From contig CAZDKY010000027.1 of assembly GCA_964506505.1 (NCBI GenBank), forward strand, positions 1 through 49,042: a DNA stretch of 49,042 bases, in the 5' to 3' direction. This document shows positions 44,896 to 49,042 of the stretch, in pieces. The position numbers and the translations under genes were made by a program. Within the stretch, counting starts at the first letter, position 1. Every line of letters starts with the position of its first letter. The DNA comes from M55B129 sp964506505. Its GTDB lineage: Bacteria; Bacillota; Dethiobacteria; DTU022. The notes below the pieces were generated by a model. It was not told the origin of the DNA and did no database searches. It saw only the letters and a program-made list of their open reading frames with translations.

Positions 44896-47649
44896 ATGAA
44901 TAAACAAATCCGGTCAGGCAAGTTATTATTAACAGCACTTTTCATTATCTTTGTTCTTATTGCTGGTGCGGGCGAAGCTCATGCCCTTATGATCAAAATG
45001 GACCTTGATGAACTCACTGAAACCTCTGACGCCATCGCATATGGCACTGTGACCGGTGCTCACAGCCAGTGGGACGAGGGGCGAACGGGCATATCAACAA
45101 CGGTGACATTTTCCGTAAAAAAAGGTTTAAAGGGCAGCCGACAGGGAGAAACGGTTACAATTATTGTCCCCGGCGGCGAAGTTGACGGCATCGGACAATA
45201 TGTTTCAGACACACCCGTTTTTAAATCCGGTGAAGAAGCAGTTCTTTTTCTTCAGGAACTGAAACGAGATATCCTCCCCCGCCGACAGATCCACGCCCGT
45301 CATTTTGAGGTGAGCGGGAACTTCCAGGGAAAATTCATCATCCCGCCTGATAATAAAGAAAATACCCTCCGGCAGATTGAAGAAAGCATCAGCGCATCCA
45401 CAGCCGAAAACAGGACAGCAAAAGATTTCCCCGCTACTCTGGAAAAAGCAGTGGTCAGCGGAGACGATTTTGTCTACAACGGCATGCGCTGGTATGGGAC
45501 CTCTCCGGTTGTTCCTTATAAAATCAATTCCTCTTACGAAACCCGCATTGATCATATCCAGGCCGCAGCATCAACCTGGAACAGCGCCGGAGCCAATTTC
45601 GAGTTTAGTTATAGTGGGACCCACGGCCGCACTGGAAGAGCTGAGCGCAACAATGTTAATGAAATAATGTGGTATAACCTTAACTCGGACCAGACTCTGG
45701 CCCTGGCTACAGTCTGGTATTCCGGAGACAGGATCCTGGAAAATGACATGGTTTTCAATACCATGTTCTACTGGAGTACCGACGGCTACCCTTACTATGA
45801 CGTCCAGACTGTCGCCCTGCATGAATTCGGCCATTGGCTCAGTCTGGGCCATTCCCCCATCTTTGAATCGATTATGTATTACCAGAACAAGGGCATCCAG
45901 CGCACTTTGCATTCCGTTGATGTTACCGGTATCCGCTATATTTACGGTGCGGCATATGCGGAAGTTCCTGTCAATGATAATTTTGCTGACTGCCTGATGC
46001 TGGAAGGACCTTCAGGACAAACTACCGGGACCAATGTTAATGCTTCAAAAGAAACCGGTGAACCCAACCACGCGGGGACAACCGGCAGTGCTTCAGTGTG
46101 GTGGGAATGGACATCCCCCGCTAATGGCCATGTGGAATTTAACACATTTAACAGCAGTTTTGACACGCTGCTGGCCACTTATACCGGTTCGTCAATGACA
46201 AGCCTGCAGAATATAGCCTCCAATGATGATGCCGAAGAAACTTTCCAGAGTAAAGTTGATTTTAATACTATTGCAGGTACGGTTTACAAAATTGCTGTTG
46301 ACGGCTGGGGAGCTTCCACCGGCGATATTGTCCTCAGCTGGCAGTTTACCCCGGACCCCTGTTCAGTAACTGCTCCCGATAGGCCAAACGGCCCGGACAG
46401 CGGCACCACCGGTGAACAATATGTCTATGCCACTGCTGATGGAACCTGTTCCAACGGCCACGATCTTGAATATCGTTTTGACCTTGGAGAAGATACCATT
46501 ACAGACTGGGATGCTTCTCCCTCCGTGACGGCAAGCTGGGCAGAGCCAGGCATCTACAATATGCGTGCCCAGGCCCGTTGTTCAATCCAAACTGAACAGG
46601 AATCTCTTTGGTCAGCCGGCAGGGAAGTAACTATAAACGATCCAGTTTACAACCTGATGATATCGATCGAAGGGGAAGGAACAACCAGCCCGGAACCGGG
46701 TAACCATGCTTACAATGAAGGTACTACAGTTAATCTGAATGCCGAACCGGCTGAAGGCTGGCTTTTCGAACACTGGGTTATTGATGAAACAATTTTTGAA
46801 GATGCCATCCAGACAGTAGTCATTACAGCAGACATGGAGGCAACCGCTTGTTTCAGTGAAAAGCCCCCCGTGCCTGAATATATCCTTACAATTAGCGCGA
46901 CTGGCGAAGGAACAACCACTCCCTCTCAGGGCAGCCACTCCTTCACAGAAGGAACAACGGTCCAGCTGACTGCATCTCCGGCAGAAGACTGGCATTTTGA
47001 AAAATGGATTGTCGAAAGTATTGAATATTCGGAAACGGCTATCACTATCACAATGAACAGCGATATGGAAGCAGAGGTCTTATTTGCAGAAGAAACAGTA
47101 GAACCCGACCCTGATCCTGAACCGGAGCCTGAACCTGCCCCGGAACCGACACCACCGCCTGCTCCGCCCTCATCACCAACTCCGGCACCAACACCGCCTG
47201 CTTCTTATGGCCCAACTTCTTCTGGAATGCAATCTTTAACAATCAACCTCAGCGGAGAAGGAACTACCATTCCCGGATCGGGAACACATAGCTATGAAAA
47301 AGGCGCCAGCGTTAATCTTACCGCCAAACCGGCAGAGGGCTGGTACTTTGAAAAATGGGTTTTCGAGGGGATAAAATACACCGGAACAGATCTCGAAGTA
47401 AAAATGGATGAAGATAAAACGGCCACCGCTCATTTTAAAATAATTGCCAGGGGCGATTTAAATGGAGACGGGACAGTAAATATTACCGATATAACTCTGG
47501 CTGCCCGTTATTCGCTGGGGCTTGCTGATTTAACCGCTTCTCAGCAGTTAAGAGCGGATCTTAACCAAGATGGCAGAGTAAACATTATCGATATAAGCAT
47601 ACTGACACGCTATACACTTGGCTTAATTGACGAACTCCCGGCCGAGTGA
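44896..47649 (+). CDS. Secreted matrixin-type metalloprotease with InlB-like repeats and dockerin
   Basis: The 917-residue exoprotein has a signal peptide (about 1-30) and an N-terminal beta domain to about 180. A matrixin-type zinc domain follows, with HEFGHWLSLGH at 309-319 and the Met-turn SIMYY at 325-329. Next come a PPC/jelly-roll-like domain (about 355-480) and a PKD-like part. Three divergent InlB-type repeats begin YNLMISIEGEGTT, YILTISATGEGTT and LTINLSGEGTT; a Pro/Glu-rich linker lies between the second and third. The C-terminus is a type I dockerin with two DLNGDG/DLNQDG loops. It should cleave proteins outside the cell while bound to a cohesin-bearing partner. GGAGGA is 5 bases before the ATG, downstream of a c-di-GMP riboswitch. 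Confidence 0.9.
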   Translation: MNKQIRSGKLLLTALFIIFVLIAGAGEAHALMIKMDLDELTETSDAIAYGTVTGAHSQWDEGRTGISTTVTFSVKKGLKGSRQGETVTIIVPGGEVDGIGQYVSDTPVFKSGEEAVLFLQELKRDILPRRQIHARHFEVSGNFQGKFIIPPDNKENTLRQIEESISASTAENRTAKDFPATLEKAVVSGDDFVYNGMRWYGTSPVVPYKINSSYETRIDHIQAAASTWNSAGANFEFSYSGTHGRTGRAERNNVNEIMWYNLNSDQTLALATVWYSGDRILENDMVFNTMFYWSTDGYPYYDVQTVALHEFGHWLSLGHSPIFESIMYYQNKGIQRTLHSVDVTGIRYIYGAAYAEVPVNDNFADCLMLEGPSGQTTGTNVNASKETGEPNHAGTTGSASVWWEWTSPANGHVEFNTFNSSFDTLLATYTGSSMTSLQNIASNDDAEETFQSKVDFNTIAGTVYKIAVDGWGASTGDIVLSWQFTPDPCSVTAPDRPNGPDSGTTGEQYVYATADGTCSNGHDLEYRFDLGEDTITDWDASPSVTASWAEPGIYNMRAQARCSIQTEQESLWSAGREVTINDPVYNLMISIEGEGTTSPEPGNHAYNEGTTVNLNAEPAEGWLFEHWVIDETIFEDAIQTVVITADMEATACFSEKPPVPEYILTISATGEGTTTPSQGSHSFTEGTTVQLTASPAEDWHFEKWIVESIEYSETAITITMNSDMEAEVLFAEETVEPDPDPEPEPEPAPEPTPPPAPPSSPTPAPTPPASYGPTSSGMQSLTINLSGEGTTIPGSGTHSYEKGASVNLTAKPAEGWYFEKWVFEGIKYTGTDLEVKMDEDKTATAHFKIIARGDLNGDGTVNITDITLAARYSLGLADLTASQQLRADLNQDGRVNIIDISILTRYTLGLIDELPAE

Positions 47650-47687
47650 GAATTGCCCCTTTACTTATATTCGTCATTATAGATTAA

Positions 47688-48212
47688 CTAATTCTTCTCA
47701 TAAATGATAGAGGAATCACCATTTTCTTCATCAAGCTCCCACCATTCTTCCTCTTCCTCTTCCTCTTTTTCAGCATCTTCTTCTTTCTCTTTCTGGGCTG
47801 CTTCAGCGTCTTCTTTCTTCTTAATAATCCAGGCCATGGTCCCCGGTCTTATCTCTTCTTCTTCTTCTTCATTATCGACAGCCGATTCTTCTATTACAGG
47901 CTGCGGCTGGGATACAGCTGTTCCATTGGCCGGATCTTCGTCAACATCTCCATTAGATAAATCTAAGTCAACAGTATCGGTTTCACCAGGTTCCGAAACC
48001 TGCAGTTCCGGCAGAACAGGCTCTTCTTCCGCCAGGCTGGGATCCTCCTTGACCCGGTGAGACTTCAACAACCATTCCGGAAGCAGGCTGCTGTGTTCAA
48101 CCGGCTCTTCTTCCAGTTCCAACCAGCTTGAGAAAAACTTTGTACAACCACTCAGTTGAAAAACGCTGAAAACCATTATCAGAAATAATGAAACGACAAT
48201 TTTCCCCTGCAT
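47688..48212 (-). CDS. Acidic lipoprotein of unknown function
   Basis: I do not recognise this 174-residue protein. It has a lipoprotein signal ending in QLSGC (Cys23), then a chain with long Glu/Asp runs and a Lys/Glu-rich segment likely to be a charged helix. There is no globular domain I can name. It converges on the protease gene with 38 bases between the stops. Confidence 0.6.
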   Translation of the reverse strand: MQGKIVVSLFLIMVFSVFQLSGCTKFFSSWLELEEEPVEHSSLLPEWLLKSHRVKEDPSLAEEEPVLPELQVSEPGETDTVDLDLSNGDVDEDPANGTAVSQPQPVIEESAVDNEEEEEEIRPGTMAWIIKKKEDAEAAQKEKEEDAEKEEEEEEEWWELDEENGDSSIIYEKN

Positions 48213-48475
48213 GGCTATCCCTCACTCGGGCAAATAATGGTGATAAAAGAAGCCGTTTCCACCGATGGAATAAATCCGTTTTGCATGAATATTATAATCA
48301 ATATTAAATACAAAAACAAGCACATGGCTGTGGTAAAAACAAGACAGGCGATTCGCCTGCCCTGGTAGCAAACACTTTCCGATATTTCATCTCCCTATAG
48401 CCCGAGTTGAATTCAGTAGCCGTAAATAGTAAGATCCTATCAGGTCAATTCCTGGCAATAGAAGGAGGAAAACAG

Positions 48476-48961
48476 TTGAAAGCTAAAACAATTGAGGAAA
48501 GCAGAGTATTTATCGTTCAGCAGATGACTCAAATGGATGCCAACATGGCTGGAAACGTCCATGGCGGTTCAATCATGAAACTCATCGACAGCACAGCGGG
48601 AATAGTTGCCGTTCGCCACGCTTCCATGAACGTGGTAACCGCAGCCATTGACAGGCTTGATTTTCATAACCCCGTTTATATCGGCGAACTGTTGAAACTG
48701 AAGGCATCAATCAATTATGCCGGCAATACATCGATGGAAATCGGGGTTCGTGTAGAAGCCGAAAATTTTCATTCCGGCGAGCGACGGCACACTGCCTCGG
48801 CCTATCTCACTTTTGTTGCCCTGGACAGCAACGGCAAACCTACTCAGGTTCCCCCTTTAGAGCTCAAAACTGAAGATGAGATAAGACGAAACGCTGAAGC
48901 AAAGGAAAGGCACCGGCTGCGGGTCCTGGAACGCAAAAGGGAGAAAGAAGCACAGGGATAG
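48476..48961 (+). CDS. Hotdog-fold acyl-CoA thioesterase, YciA/YkhA type
   Basis: The 161-residue enzyme should hydrolyse acyl-CoA to free acid and CoA. The family motif NMAGNVHGGSIMKLIDSTAG and the DFHNPVYIGELLKLKASINY block are clear; a charged helical tail closes the protein. The TTG at 48476 has AGAAGGAGG 7 bases upstream, so the longer frame from 48407 is rejected. It is the last gene in the window and has no visible operon partner. Confidence 0.9.
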   Translation: MKAKTIEESRVFIVQQMTQMDANMAGNVHGGSIMKLIDSTAGIVAVRHASMNVVTAAIDRLDFHNPVYIGELLKLKASINYAGNTSMEIGVRVEAENFHSGERRHTASAYLTFVALDSNGKPTQVPPLELKTEDEIRRNAEAKERHRLRVLERKREKEAQG

Positions 48962-49042
48962 AAGATGATATTGAATCTCAGCTCTCATAGAAAAAACATC
49001 ATCTCACTTTAATTCTATTAAAAATAAAAGACCATATTTTTG

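Noticed and set aside
44753..44938. 61-codon minus-strand frame across the riboswitch
   Set aside because: It overlaps the aptamer, terminator and start of the protease, and has no site or family.
47100..47210. Repetitive Pro/Glu codons that look like a short tandem repeat
   Set aside because: It is the coding linker between InlB repeats of the protease, not a CRISPR or a DNA repeat.
47704..48060. Ser-rich plus-strand frame
   Set aside because: It is the complement of the Glu/Asp-rich lipoprotein; Ser runs come from reading GAA/GAG codons backwards.

Overview
The window comes from an anaerobic, low-to-mid GC Gram-positive bacterium, most likely of the Clostridia or a close relative. Pointers are a CodY global regulator, strong Shine-Dalgarno sites with frequent TTG and GTG starts, several lipobox lipoproteins, a class I cyclic-di-GMP riboswitch, and a heterodisulfide-reductase-like bifurcation operon. 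No rRNA, CRISPR array, transposase or prophage gene was seen. The species cannot be named from the sequence.

Layout. 1-3.3 kb: the 3' part of a type IIG restriction-modification gene, its terminator and a tRNA-Pro(UGG). 3.4-10.1 kb: housekeeping genes, namely an aromatic-acid-exporter-like membrane protein, rph-rdgB, lemA-htpX, a UPF0316 protein with murI, and a single-gene codY unit. 10.1-12.2 kb: larB-larC for nickel-pincer cofactor synthesis. 12.4-18.9 kb: seven tightly packed minus-strand genes, hdrB-hdrC-hdrA-flxD-flxC-flxB-flxA, which together look like an NAD(P)H-linked Flx-Hdr electron-bifurcating complex. 19-20.8 kb: a TtcA-family tRNA thiolase, a 0.5-kb region without a clear gene and a small secreted protein. 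20.8-26.7 kb: a branched-chain-amino-acid/amide type ABC importer (livKGFHM) that ends in an acetamidase/formamidase gene, suggesting amide uptake and hydrolysis. 27-28.9 kb: universal stress protein, TrmO-like protein, IscU/NifU-like scaffold and a 35-residue membrane peptide. 28.9-35.5 kb: a B12-binding radical SAM protein with an unusual C-terminal domain, a decayed small gene, a VanY-type carboxypeptidase, a DUF4282 membrane protein, transketolase and a lipoprotein. 35.6-39.3 kb: two tandem SLC13-type permeases with TrkA-C domains. 39.4-44.3 kb: a DUF4097 lipoprotein, an EamA exporter, and a translationally coupled CrtI-like oxidoreductase and MATE exporter. 44.6-49 kb: a promoter, a cyclic-di-GMP riboswitch and a large secreted matrixin-type metalloprotease with InlB-like repeats and a dockerin, then an acidic lipoprotein and a hotdog acyl-CoA thioesterase.

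The most interesting parts are the riboswitch-controlled protease with a dockerin, the complete Flx-Hdr operon, the radical SAM protein with a STAS-like tail, and two conserved genes (rdgB and larB) whose family N-termini can be reached only from non-AUG/GUG/UUG codons placed behind good Shine-Dalgarno sites. The pair of SLC13 paralogs, one of which lacks the conserved Asn motifs, is also worth a look. Coding starts were moved from the longest reading frame wherever a Shine-Dalgarno site and the family N-terminus agreed on an internal start.
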